From the NCBI RefSeq assembly GCF_024721155.1, contig NZ_JAHVAP010000014.1:62001-126000 (forward strand): DNA of 64,000 nucleotides. Direction: 5' to 3'. The translations under genes and the position numbers were made by a program. Under the pieces are notes generated by a model. That model made no database searches and was not told where the DNA came from. It saw nothing but the letters and a program-made list of their open reading frames with translations. The stretch comes from Mucilaginibacter phenanthrenivorans. GTDB lineage: Bacteria > Bacteroidota > Bacteroidia > Sphingobacteriales > Sphingobacteriaceae. Below, one piece after another: positions 17,821-25,764 of this stretch. Positions within the stretch are counted from its first letter, which is position 1; every line of letters begins with the position of its first letter.

Positions 17821-18839
17821 TAGCTAAGGTCTATTTCCAGGTTAACTTGAAAACAATTGTTCTCTTTGGCGATTGTTAATTGATGCTGTTGTGGATAGAT
17901 CAAATCCAGGCGTTGTTTGACGTTATTTAAACCAAGGCCGCCCCTGGATTTGTTTTTTACCGGAGTGTATTCCGGGTCTACGGAGTTTTGCACTTTGAGT
18001 TTTAAATGGTTGTTTTTGATATCAATGTGAATGTGTACAAATGCAGTTTGCCCTTTTGATGCTGAAAAATGTTTAAAAGCATTCTCCACAAATATGATCA
18101 GTAATAAGGGGGCTATATAATGGTCATTGTAGTCACCACTTATGTCTAAAGTAATATCGGTTTTTTCGCTCAAACGGATCCTTTCCAATTCTACGTAATT
18201 ACTGATATAGTCCAGTTCCTTACTAACTGCAACATAGTTTTGATTAGTGTCATAAAGCGAATAGCGCAACAGCTCGGACAATTTAAGCATCAAGCCCGGA
18301 AGCTTTTTTGATTCGACCACAGAAAGCCCGTAAAGATTATTAAGCGTATTGAATAAAAAATGTGGGTTTAACTGTGCTTTTAAATGCCTCAGTTCATTTT
18401 CCTTCTGCTGCTTGTCCAGGATCAGCCGGTCCAAACCAATTTTGAATATCGTAGCCATCACCGTAAACGCGACAACACTGAAGGCTATATGTTCGTTCCG
18501 CCAATCAACCCGGTCCTGTATAGGGAATAAGAAGCCGACTGCGTTAAGCACATAAGGTAAACCGAAGATAAGCACCACCACCTGAACCATGTATAGAAAA
18601 CCGCCCAAAAACCATTTACGTCGTTTAAACAAAGGCACAATAAGCAGGTTTTGCGAATAAGACGGAATAGCCAATTCTAATGTTATCTGGAAAACCATAC
18701 AAATGGCCGTTAAACCCACCATTCGCGTTGGGTACTCCTTTAAAAAAAGATATAGTATAAAAACGACGATCCAGAACACAACCTGTGTATAAACCTTATA
18801 GGGGCGGGTAAATAAACGTGTCCAGTCAAATTGTTTCAT
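17820..18839 (-). CDS. LytS-type membrane sensor histidine kinase
   Basis: About 339 residues from the ATG at 18839 (KQFDWTRLFTRPYKVYTQ); in-frame ATGs at 18857 and 18920 are alternatives. Four membrane segments are followed by LKAQLNPHFLFNTLNNLYGL with the phospho-acceptor His and by IFVENAFKHFSAS and GLGLNNVKQRLDLIYP in the ATPase domain. It pairs with the LytTR regulator downstream. The divergent serine hydrolase/M28 peptidase operon is a possible target. Confidence 0.9.
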   Translation of the reverse strand: MKQFDWTRLFTRPYKVYTQVVFWIVVFILYLFLKEYPTRMVGLTAICMVFQITLELAIPSYSQNLLIVPLFKRRKWFLGGFLYMVQVVVLIFGLPYVLNAVGFLFPIQDRVDWRNEHIAFSVVAFTVMATIFKIGLDRLILDKQQKENELRHLKAQLNPHFLFNTLNNLYGLSVVESKKLPGLMLKLSELLRYSLYDTNQNYVAVSKELDYISNYVELERIRLSEKTDITLDISGDYNDHYIAPLLLIIFVENAFKHFSASKGQTAFVHIHIDIKNNHLKLKVQNSVDPEYTPVKNKSRGGLGLNNVKQRLDLIYPQQHQLTIAKENNCFQVNLEIDLS

Positions 18840-19016
18840 GATCCAAAGAACGCTCATGCGAACCTTATCACCAAATATTGGTGATGAACTGTTAGTTTTT
18901 GATGATAAACGTTTCGTCACCGCTTAAAATACGTTTATCACCGCCCTGCTGATGTTAAGCACTTAATTTTTTAACGGTGTTTTTACAGGGATACATTTGG
19001 GTAAATATTAAAACAA

Positions 19017-20333
19017 ATGAAAACACTCATCACCTCCTTTATCGCTTTATTGCTGCTGACAAATTCAGTTTTCGCACAAAAAGATACTGTACAGACAAAC
19101 CTATTAAGGGATATCCCCACCTGGATGTCTGAATACCATGTGCCTTGTGTGGGCGTGGGCCTCATTGAAAATGGCAAGATCAAATGGGTAAAAAATTTTG
19201 GCGAGTTACAACAAGGCCACCGGGCGTCAAATAATACGTTATTCAACATCGCCTCGCAAACCAAACCGGTAACGGCGATGCTGACGCTGAAGCTGGTGGA
19301 AGCGGGACAATGGGACCTTGATGAACCGCTGGCGCATTATTGGATCGACCCGGATATTGCCGACGACCCCTATTTAATGAAGCTCACCACCCGCCTGGTG
19401 CTGAGCCACCAAACCGGCTTTCCTAACTGGCGCTCGGATAATGGCGGCACTAAATTAAAATTCAAGTTTGAACCAGGTACGGCTTCCGGTTATTCGGGTG
19501 AGGGCTTTGAGTATTTGCGCCGGGCGCTGGAGAAAAAGTTTCATAAATCCCTGGCGGTACTGATGGATTCGCTGCTGTTTAAGCCTTTGGGCATGAAGGA
19601 TACCTATTACTGGAGCGACCATCTCGACACCAGCCGTTTTGCCATGTGGCACGATGGGCAGGGAAAACGCTATACCACCGCTATCCAAACCCCGGTGAAT
19701 GCGGCTGATGACCTGATTACGACCATCGCAGACTATTGCCGCCTGGGTATAGATGCTATGGAACTGGCGGATGCCGGGAGACCGGTTTATGCCGAAATGG
19801 TGAAGCCCCAAAGAAGGACCAAGCCAGGCAATGCCTCCGGATTGGGCTGGGGGCTGGTGGATGGTCTGCCCGATGGCGGCTATGCCCTGCAGCATGGAGG
19901 CTCGGATATTGGAGTAAGAACTATGGCGGTTTTTCTGCCCAGGTCAAAAAACGGTATCGTGGTGATGACCAATGGTGACAATGGTGGTTTCATCTGCGAC
20001 CGCATTATCAAACGCGCCTTGCCGAACGGTGCTTTAATCCTGCAAACGATGAACAAAAGCGCCAGCGTACACGAAAGGATCACAATAGCTGACGGGCTTT
20101 TGCAAAACTATACAGGCATCTATGAACAAAGTAATGGAAAACTGGTAAAGGTTGAGAAGGAAGGCAACGCCTTAAAAGTATCCGGCGATGGTATACCAAC
20201 AGCTATGGTATTTCCTGAATCCAATAACAAGTTCTTTTTAGATGGATATGACGTACAACTAGAGTTCCCGGATGCCAACTCGATGGTCGTTTTTGAGGGT
20301 GGCAAACAAGTATTAAAAGTTAACCGTAAATAA
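19017..20333 (+). CDS. Serine hydrolase, class C beta-lactamase family
   Basis: A 438-residue secreted protein with signal peptide (about 1-21, ending SVFAQ). The penicillin-binding fold motifs are SQTK in NIASQTKPVTAM, the Tyr motif YSGEG and a late HGGSDIG in place of the KTG box. The last 90 residues form a separate beta-rich domain. Such proteins are D-aminopeptidases, esterases or peptidoglycan hydrolases. A -7 box TACATTTG lies at 18992-18999. The M28 peptidase follows after one base, which suggests joint peptide breakdown. Confidence 0.88.
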   Translation: MKTLITSFIALLLLTNSVFAQKDTVQTNLLRDIPTWMSEYHVPCVGVGLIENGKIKWVKNFGELQQGHRASNNTLFNIASQTKPVTAMLTLKLVEAGQWDLDEPLAHYWIDPDIADDPYLMKLTTRLVLSHQTGFPNWRSDNGGTKLKFKFEPGTASGYSGEGFEYLRRALEKKFHKSLAVLMDSLLFKPLGMKDTYYWSDHLDTSRFAMWHDGQGKRYTTAIQTPVNAADDLITTIADYCRLGIDAMELADAGRPVYAEMVKPQRRTKPGNASGLGWGLVDGLPDGGYALQHGGSDIGVRTMAVFLPRSKNGIVVMTNGDNGGFICDRIIKRALPNGALILQTMNKSASVHERITIADGLLQNYTGIYEQSNGKLVKVEKEGNALKVSGDGIPTAMVFPESNNKFFLDGYDVQLEFPDANSMVVFEGGKQVLKVNRK

Positions 20334-20334
20334 G

Positions 20335-21558
20335 ATGAAAAAGTTTATCACCGCAATATTGATTTGCGTTGCCTTTGCAGCACAGGCACAAACCATCAAA
20401 CAATTAAAACAGGACATGTACGGAATCGCTTCGGACGCGACTGAGGGACGCTTCACAGGCTCGCCCGGTTACCTGAAGGCAGCCCGCTATGTCGCAGGAC
20501 AATTAAAGGCAGCCGGACTAAAAACAACCCTTCAATCAGTTCCGTTCGTTTGGGATAATTATGACGGCAGTATCCTAACTATTGAGGGCATAACTTACCA
20601 GCACAAGGGCGGTAATTTTATCGTCCTGCAATATTCAACATCTGAGCCTGGTCATTGGATGATTTTAAAATCCATACCTGATTCCTCTGAAACAGAGAAA
20701 CTGTTAAAGGAAAAAGTTGCTGGCGTGATCTTGCTGCCAAACAAACAGCAATCCGGCGATTGGGAAACCACAGTGATCAGGCAATACCGCTTTGGCTATA
20801 TGCACTACGCTGCTGACTATGTACCTGCAAATGCACCGTTAAGCATCATCACGATCAGCCCGGCTTTGGCTGAAAAAGTAAATGACGGACAAAAGCTACT
20901 GGTGAATTTAAAATTCAGGACGGAGAAGGTAAATGGCTACAACGTTATAGCCAGCCTTCCGGGAGCCGATCGAAAACGGAAGAACCAAACCATCATCGCC
21001 GGGGCGCATCTTGACCATATCGGCCGTTTGGGAGCACATATCTACAATGGCGCTAATGACGATGCCGGCGGCTGTGTGGCGTTGATGGCAGCAGCCAGGT
21101 CCTTTTCAAAACATTTCGCCAGGAGATCAATTATGTTCGTGTTTTACTGTGGTGAAGAACTGAATTTATTAGGCTCGCGTTATTTTATGGAACACCCTCC
21201 TATTCCGGTAAAAGATATAATCCTGAACATCAATCTTGAACAGATCGGCAGCAAGCACCGTTCGTTTCATGGCATATGGGCAATTGGCGACCCACAATTC
21301 CATGATAGCTTTTTCGCTTCGGGCAGCATGTTTACGGGCGCCGATCTAAAATATAGTCCGACAGATAGTTTACGTGATGTGCTGAGCAATACCGACAGTT
21401 ATAGTTTTATGAAGAAAAACGTGCCATCGGTATTATTGGGTTCAGGCGGTTTTGACGAACACCATACACCTGAGGATAAGATTGATTTGATCGACTTTGC
21501 GCATTTGCAGAAGGCAAGCCGGCTACTTGTATCGTTAATCGGTAAGCTTGCGAATTAA
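20335..21558 (+). CDS. M28 family zinc peptidase
   Basis: A 407-residue secreted metallopeptidase with a signal peptide (about 1-18). Both zinc sites are visible: HLDHIGR, then GANDDAGG, the catalytic CGEELNLLGS, NLEQIG, and a final His in DEHHTPEDK. An inserted protease-associated-like region covers about residues 60-190. It releases N-terminal residues from peptides in the periplasm or outside. It is in an operon with the serine hydrolase (one-base gap). Confidence 0.9.
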   Translation: MKKFITAILICVAFAAQAQTIKQLKQDMYGIASDATEGRFTGSPGYLKAARYVAGQLKAAGLKTTLQSVPFVWDNYDGSILTIEGITYQHKGGNFIVLQYSTSEPGHWMILKSIPDSSETEKLLKEKVAGVILLPNKQQSGDWETTVIRQYRFGYMHYAADYVPANAPLSIITISPALAEKVNDGQKLLVNLKFRTEKVNGYNVIASLPGADRKRKNQTIIAGAHLDHIGRLGAHIYNGANDDAGGCVALMAAARSFSKHFARRSIMFVFYCGEELNLLGSRYFMEHPPIPVKDIILNINLEQIGSKHRSFHGIWAIGDPQFHDSFFASGSMFTGADLKYSPTDSLRDVLSNTDSYSFMKKNVPSVLLGSGGFDEHHTPEDKIDLIDFAHLQKASRLLVSLIGKLAN

Positions 21559-21620
21559 ATACTTTATTTTCTCGATAAAAACCAACTTGCAAGAGCCCCC
21601 TGTCCTAAATTAGAAACAAC

Positions 21621-21983
21621 TTACTGAAGTTTTAAAAGATCCATTGAACTCAAAACTAAGTAAGCTTTCTGTTCAGTTTTAGCCGGTACGATTTTTCCGC
21701 TGACACAAACAGTCTTGCCCTTTAATTCCCACACGTCCTTGAAAGGCATTAACGCCTGGTCACGCCTGATTACTTTGCCGGTTATGACCACAACAAATTG
21801 CTGATTTGGGTTAATGCCGCCAAAATCCAGGTAGACATTAATCTTGTTCATATGCAGACCATCGATTTTGCCACACACAGTTACCTGCTTGCCCGCATAA
21901 TCCTTAGCCTGCGCGGGGGTGATCGTTTGTGCATAGGCGGCAAAAACGAAACATAAGATCGTGATAGTTAATAAATAACGCAT
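21621..21983 (-). CDS. Secreted OB-fold-like protein of unknown function
   Basis: A 120-residue protein with a signal peptide (about 1-18, ending AAYAQ). The mature part carries two similar beta-rich motifs, GKQVTVCGKIDG and GKTVCVSGKIVP, with VYLDFGGINPNQQFVVVI between them. This is the pattern of small nucleic-acid or ligand-binding OB folds often found in Bacteroidota periplasmic proteins. The function cannot be told. It is convergent with the M28 gene. Confidence 0.65.
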   Translation of the reverse strand: MRYLLTITILCFVFAAYAQTITPAQAKDYAGKQVTVCGKIDGLHMNKINVYLDFGGINPNQQFVVVITGKVIRRDQALMPFKDVWELKGKTVCVSGKIVPAKTEQKAYLVLSSMDLLKLQ

Positions 21984-22376
21984 GATTTTAGGTTTGATTT
22001 GGATAAAACGAATGGATGCTCGATTAATTGTAAGTCTGGGTAAATAACATGCATTGTCCGGCTTGAATTCCGATATGCACCTTTACCCTTTAACAAACAG
22101 TATTTGGTGTTAAAAAGCAAGTCAATAATGCCTTCAATTCAGCATCCGGTATTCATTGGGCGTCTCCCAGCAATATTACCTTTTAAAAAAATAAAGAAAT
22201 TTTCTTGATTTATTAAAATAATGTGTATCATTGTGCCATGAAAACAACAACAATACTTTGCTTTATTCCCCAACTGATTTATCAGAGAGGATAGGCTATG
22301 TATTGACTTAACACATAAAAATACTTGAATCCTCTTAGATAATCTAAGGGGATTTTTTGTTTTAGTAGCATTTTTC
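21984..22376 (+). other. Leader region ahead of the tRNA array
   Basis: No long gene in 393 bases. A promoter-like pair, TTG at 22205-22207 and TATCATTG at 22226-22233 (18-base spacer), precedes an 18-codon open frame at 22238-22294 and a terminator hairpin at 22328-22354, all upstream of the tRNAs. Whether the tRNAs use this promoter past the hairpin is unknown. Confidence 0.4.
22328..22354 (+). terminator. Terminator hairpin upstream of the tRNA array
   Basis: AATCCTCTTAGA and TCTAAGGGGATT pair over 12 bases (one G-T) around TAA and are followed by TTTTTTG. The arm sequence matches the one at 10726-10755, which also follows tRNA-like sequence. Confidence 0.75.
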
Positions 22377-22450
22377 AGGGCGATATATCAATTGGTCAGA
22401 TTACCTGCTTTGGAAGCAGGAGGTTGTCGGTTCGAGTCCGGCTCGCCCTA
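22377..22450 (+). tRNA. tRNA-Pro (anticodon TGG), divergent
   Basis: A 74-base cloverleaf. The acceptor AGGGCGA pairs perfectly with TCGCCCT. The anticodon stem is CCTGC/GCAGG with loop TTTGGAA (TGG at 22411-22413), and the T arm GTCGG/CCGGC has loop TTCGAGT. The D stem TATC/GATT is weak, with one mismatch. It begins with A rather than the C1 usual in bacterial tRNA-Pro. First of five tRNAs in 405 bases. Confidence 0.75.
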
Positions 22451-22461
22451 CTATTTTTTAT

Positions 22462-22535
22462 GGAAATATAGCTCAATTGGTGAGAGCAGCATCCTGATAC
22501 GGTGTCGGTTAGAGGTTCGAGTCCTTTTATTTCCA
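22462..22535 (+). tRNA. tRNA-Ile (anticodon GAT), divergent
   Basis: A 74-base cloverleaf. The acceptor GGAAATA pairs perfectly with TATTTCC, and the D stem is GCTC/GAGC. The anticodon stem GCATC/GGTGT has two G-T pairs with loop CTGATAC (GAT at 22496-22498), and the T stem is AGAGG/CCTTT. The GAT tRNA-Ile of Bacteroidota usually sits inside the rRNA operon and has a GC-rich acceptor; this AT-rich copy is different. Confidence 0.8.
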
Positions 22536-22547
22536 CGTTGATAACCA

Positions 22548-22620
22548 GGAGAATTAGCAAACATGGCGTATGCGCCGGGCCGAAAACCCGGACATCCGGG
22601 ATCGTTACCCGGGTTCTCCA
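22548..22620 (+). tRNA. tRNA-Phe-like (anticodon GAA), structurally odd
   Basis: A 73-base cloverleaf. The acceptor is GGAGAAT/GTTCTCC, the anticodon stem CCGGG/CCCGG is perfect and the T stem CCGGG/CCCGG is perfect. The anticodon loop CCGAAAA has C instead of T at position 33, and the T loop ATCGTTA lacks the usual TTC start. The D stem has one mismatch. The fold is too regular to be chance, but function is doubtful. Confidence 0.6.
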
Positions 22621-22630
22621 CTACAATATT

Positions 22631-22705
22631 GGTCAGTTGCCCGAGTGGTCCAAGGGCGTCCTCTGCAAAAGGATTGTGTCACAAGTTCGAATCTTGTACT
22701 GACCT
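22631..22705 (+). tRNA. tRNA-Cys (anticodon GCA)
   Basis: A 75-base cloverleaf. The acceptor GGTCAGT pairs perfectly with ACTGACC, and the D stem is CCC/GGG. The loop CTGCAAA places GCA at 22665-22667, the T arm is ACAAG/CTTGT with TTCGAAT, and the discriminator is T, as cysteinyl-tRNA synthetase requires. Confidence 0.85.
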
Positions 22706-22710
22706 CGTAT

Positions 22711-22781
22711 TTTCCCGTGGTGCAACGGCAGCACGCCTGGTTTTGGATCAGGAGGTCGTGGTTCAAATCCATGTGGGAAAA
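22711..22781 (+). tRNA. tRNA-Gln (anticodon TTG), divergent
   Basis: A 71-base cloverleaf. The acceptor is TTTCCCG/TGGGAAA (one G-T), the D stem GTGC/GCAC and the anticodon stem CCTGG/TCAGG. The loop TTTTGGA puts TTG at 22743-22745, and the T arm is CGTGG/CCATG with loop TTCAAAT. It starts five bases after the tRNA-Cys. Confidence 0.8.
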
Positions 22782-23078
22782 CTTGTTTATTTAAAATCTG
22801 ATTTTGATTGCTTACTGTGCTTGTGGCGGGTAAGGGGAGCTACGCTATCTATAAAGATATTTCTTTATTTAATACCATTAGAGAATCCCCTGCTCTCGCT
22901 CAGATGATAAAAAAATCTCTGTCCTGGCAGAGGGGGGTAACAGGGTTAACATAATTTCGAAAAATTCATGTTTATATAATTGATAATCAAACACCTATAA
23001 AAACAGGGGGTTAACATTGATTTGCAATATAGACTACTAACTATCCAAACGCAGGGCACGGGTTGCACACCGTTCCAA

Positions 23079-23190
23079 GCGTTCCACTTTTACACATGGA
23101 ACACCCGGAACACTATGAAACACGCTGATTACCAACATGTTTCATTTTTCCACTTGATTAAAATTACTGGTTAATCCTGGTTTGAATTTA
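23079..23190 (+). repeat. Direct repeat, copy 1
   Basis: About 112 bases that recur in diverged form at 24753-24866. Shared landmarks in order are GCGTTCCA, CACATGGAACA, GGAACACTATGAAACA, CTGATTA and GGTTAA followed by CCTGGTTT. GTTCCA and TGGAAC elements form small internal palindromes. Confidence 0.8.
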
Positions 23191-23293
23191 CATTCTGCCC
23201 TGAAGTTGACCGAGGTGACAGCTTTAGAAAGTTTATCCTACCTCACCCCCACCACCAAACTTCTTAAAATTTCACCCAAAAAAATAATTGCAA

Positions 23294-23344
23294 TAAATTT
23301 GCGCAACTCAAAAGTTGCATATATATTTGCAACCTAAAGGTTGC
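23294..23344 (+). promoter_or_regulatory. Promoter and tandem palindromic operator of the ArsR gene
   Basis: Two -7 boxes occur: TAAATTTG (23294-23301) and TATATTTG (23322-23329). Two palindromes with the same half-site overlap them: GCAAC-6-GTTGC at 23303-23318 and GCAACC-4-GGTTGC at 23329-23344. A repressor bound there would block the promoter, so ArsR autoregulation is likely. Confidence 0.65.
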
Positions 23345-23362
23345 TTATTTAGCTATTACAAA

Positions 23363-23683
23363 ATGAAACAAGATATATTTCAAGCCATAGCCGACCCTAC
23401 ACGCAGGGCTATTTTGACCTTACTCGCCATCCAGGCTTTGACGCCAAATGTAATGGCCGAAAAATTTGAAATGACGCGGCAGGCGGTATCAAAACATATT
23501 AAGGTACTACACGAATGCGATTTGATAAAACCCGAGCAGAGTGGCCGGGAAATTTACTATCACTTTAACGCGAAAAAAATGCAGGAATTTGATCATTGGT
23601 TGGCCCAATTCAGACAAAACTGGGAAACTCAATTTAATCAGCTCGACCAATTATTAACAACAATTAAAACACAGAAACAATGA
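23363..23683 (+). CDS. ArsR-type winged-helix repressor
   Basis: A 106-residue regulator from the ATG at 23363; the upstream ATG at 23315 lies within the promoter/operator and is rejected. The winged helix is clear: QAIADPTRRAILTLLA, VMAEKFEMTRQAVSKHIKVL as recognition helix region, then GREIYYHFNA in the wing. It lacks the metal-binding ELCVCDL motif, so it is one of the non-metal ArsR regulators that travel with SRPBCC genes. It overlaps the next gene by four bases (ATGA). Confidence 0.9.
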   Translation: MKQDIFQAIADPTRRAILTLLAIQALTPNVMAEKFEMTRQAVSKHIKVLHECDLIKPEQSGREIYYHFNAKKMQEFDHWLAQFRQNWETQFNQLDQLLTTIKTQKQ

Positions 23684-24180
23684 ACAACGATTTGCTATTT
23701 GATTTTAACGTTGACAAAACAGCGAAAACGGTATACATCACCAGGGAATTTAATGCCCCGCAGTCTTTGGTATGGGATGCTTTTACTAAAGCCGAATTAC
23801 TGGACCAATGGGGAGCACCCGCACCCATGCGCGCCAAAACCAGGTATATGAATTTTGAAGTTGGAGGGCGCCGGGTTTATGCCATGATCAGCCCCGATGG
23901 GCAAGAGCGTTGGGCGGTGCAGGAATTTACTGCTATTACTCCGAAAACCAATTTTAAGATGTACAACGCGTTTGCTGATAAAGACGAAAACCGTGAACTG
24001 CCGGGTTCTGAATGGGATTACAATTTCAGCGAACAAAATGGTATAACCAAAGTGAACATTACCATTTTTAATGAATCGTTTGAACGTATGGAGAAATTAC
24101 TCGAGGGCTTCACTATAGGGTTTAAAATGACATTAGCAAACCTGGAAGAGCTGTTAACAACCTTATCGGAAAAACAATAA
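23680..24180 (+). CDS. SRPBCC (AHSA1-type) family protein
   Basis: A 166-residue single-domain START-like protein: VYITREFNAPQSLVWDAFT, LDQWGAPAPM, EVGGRRVYAMISPDG and a C-terminal GFKMTLANLEELL helix. It forms a hydrophobic cavity and may bind or act on a small lipophilic compound. It is co-translated with the ArsR repressor and followed by a VOC protein, a frequent Bacteroidota grouping whose inducer is not known. Confidence 0.87.
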   Translation: MNNDLLFDFNVDKTAKTVYITREFNAPQSLVWDAFTKAELLDQWGAPAPMRAKTRYMNFEVGGRRVYAMISPDGQERWAVQEFTAITPKTNFKMYNAFADKDENRELPGSEWDYNFSEQNGITKVNITIFNESFERMEKLLEGFTIGFKMTLANLEELLTTLSEKQ

Positions 24181-24215
24181 AAGGAAAATTTACAATCACA
24201 TTTAAAATAAAAATC

Positions 24216-24650
24216 ATGAGAACAATTAACCCATGGATCAACTTCAACGGAAATGCCGAGGAAGCATTCACTTTTTACAAATCAGTTTTTGGTGGCGAAT
24301 TCACAAAGATCATCCGCTTTAAGGACCTGGCAAGCGCCGAGTTCCAGGTACCGGAAAATGAAGCAAATAAGATAATGACGATCGCCTTACCCATTGGCAA
24401 ACACAATGTGTTAATGGCCAATGACGTTCCCGAATTTATGGGACGGGTGAGCGAAAGTGAAAACAGGTCGAAAATAGCAGTAAGTGCTGAAAGTCGTGAA
24501 GAGGCAGACAAGGTATTTAACGGATTATCAGCAGGTGGCGAAGTTGAAGGGCCGATCGGCGATAGCCCCTGGGGTACATACGCCGGGATGTTCAGGGACA
24601 AATATGGTATTGAGTGGATCGTGGAATTTGACCCGGCTTATAAGGGATAA
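24216..24650 (+). CDS. VOC superfamily protein (PhnB-like)
   Basis: A 144-residue glyoxalase/bleomycin-resistance-fold protein: INPWINFNGNAEEAFTFYKS, FGGEFTKIIRF and a C-terminal WGTYAGMFRDKYGIEWIVEF. These PhnB-like proteins bind a metal or small molecule; the reaction here is unknown. Third gene of the ArsR module, ended by a hairpin at 24678. Confidence 0.85.
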   Translation: MRTINPWINFNGNAEEAFTFYKSVFGGEFTKIIRFKDLASAEFQVPENEANKIMTIALPIGKHNVLMANDVPEFMGRVSESENRSKIAVSAESREEADKVFNGLSAGGEVEGPIGDSPWGTYAGMFRDKYGIEWIVEFDPAYKG

Positions 24651-24677
24651 TTTTAATCGAAGTAAACCACTTTTATA

Positions 24678-24705
24678 AAAGCTCATTTTGAAAAAGATGG
24701 GCTTT
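24678..24705 (+). terminator. Terminator of the ArsR-SRPBCC-VOC operon
   Basis: AAAGCTCAT and ATGGGCTTT form a 9-bp stem (one G-T) around a ten-base loop, with further T residues after it. Confidence 0.7.
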
Positions 24706-24752
24706 TTGTGTTAAGAATAACTTTTAAAATTATAAATAATCACGCCGGCAAA

Positions 24753-24866
24753 GCGTTCCATTTTTGCACATGGAACAGGTGGAACACTATGAAACATGCT
24801 GATTATCAAGAGTTCCATTTTCTTGAATTGATTGAAATTGATGGTTAACCCTGGTTTGGGTTTAAA
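24753..24866 (+). repeat. Direct repeat, copy 2
   Basis: Second copy of the 23079-23190 repeat, in the same orientation and diverged by scattered substitutions. The two copies enclose the ArsR module. The rest of 24706-25009 contains no gene; a -7 box TATTTTTG at 24987-24994 precedes the VapB-like gene. Confidence 0.8.
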
Positions 24867-25009
24867 TTAGGGTTGGAAAGGGAGCTAGGTTGAATTAATA
24901 TTAAAACGTTGGGCAGTAGTGGCACGCCTCTTTGGGTTACTGCGGATAGCTCCAGGAAAGGTGTTTTTTTCGGTTGATTTATTTTGTATTTTTGAAAAAA
25001 GGAAATACG

Positions 25010-25252
25010 ATGACGGTAGCGAACAAAAATATTGTTGATGCATACAGCGGCCTGTTTGAGGGACTGGATGTGGTTACGAAATCAAAAATTGTTAAAAACC
25101 TGTCCGACTCCATAAAACGGTCAGAAAGCAACCGCGATGGCGAGGAGTTTTTTAAGGCATTCGGCGCTTTTGAGTCAGAAAAGTCTACCGAAGAAATTAT
25201 TAGTGATATCAAATCATCCAGGAAGTTTCGTAAAAAAGATCTGAACTTCTGA
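25010..25252 (+). CDS. VapB-like antitoxin candidate
   Basis: An 80-residue, highly charged protein from the ATG at 25010 (TVANKNIVDAYSGLFEGLD). It is mostly helical with a basic C-terminal end (SSRKFRKKDLNF) of the sort that wraps around a PIN toxin. No standard DNA-binding fold is recognised. It abuts the PIN-domain gene, sharing one base, which is the main support for the role. Confidence 0.65.
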   Translation: MTVANKNIVDAYSGLFEGLDVVTKSKIVKNLSDSIKRSESNRDGEEFFKAFGAFESEKSTEEIISDIKSSRKFRKKDLNF

Positions 25253-25656
25253 TGCAATATTTACTGGATACCAGTATTTGCGTGTTTTATCTTCGGGGTA
25301 AGTTAAACCTCGCTGATATCATACAGGAAAAAGGACGTCAAAATTTTTTTATTTCAGAAATTACCGTTGCCGAGCTTCGTTACGGCGCCGAAAATAGCAA
25401 CAACCCCGAAAAGTTACACAAGGCCGTAGATGCCTTTGTCAACGGACTTTCCATCATCCCCATCTTTGGTTCTATAAACCGTTATGCAAAAGAAAAGGTA
25501 CGACTCCGCCGGATTGGCAAACCCATGAATGATGAATTTGATTTGCTGATAGGCGTCACCGCAATTGAAAATAACCTGATTTTAGTAACCGACAACGTAA
25601 AACACTTTACAGGCCTTGAAGGGATTAAAATAGAGAATTGGTATACCCGTGTTTGA
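25252..25656 (+). CDS. PIN-domain endoribonuclease, VapC-like toxin
   Basis: A 134-residue PIN protein with the acidic metal-binding residues in place: Asp in LLDTSICVFYL, Glu in ITVAELRYGAE, and Asp residues in DEFDLLIGVTAIEN and LVTDNVKHF. VapC toxins cut tRNA or rRNA and are held inactive by the upstream antitoxin. Start overlaps the antitoxin stop by one base, so the pair is coupled. Confidence 0.85.
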   Translation: MQYLLDTSICVFYLRGKLNLADIIQEKGRQNFFISEITVAELRYGAENSNNPEKLHKAVDAFVNGLSIIPIFGSINRYAKEKVRLRRIGKPMNDEFDLLIGVTAIENNLILVTDNVKHFTGLEGIKIENWYTRV

Positions 25657-25764
25657 TCTCTATCCAATAGAATGCTGGTTACCTAAACGCGGGGCACTAG
25701 CCCACCACTCTGGAACAGCGCGGATACTAGCGCCAAGGGCGAGGATATTCCATGGCAGGACAAA

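Larger units (their letters stand above)
22782..23362 (+). other. Gene-free spacer after the tRNA array
   Basis: 581 bases without a supported gene. No U-rich terminator was seen directly after the last tRNA. The right half holds copy 1 of a direct repeat (23079-23190) and the ArsR operator region (23294-23344). Confidence 0.6.

Noticed and set aside
22502..22907. Three plus-strand frames of 66 to 114 codons
   Set aside because: They are translations across the tRNA array and share no protein-like pattern.
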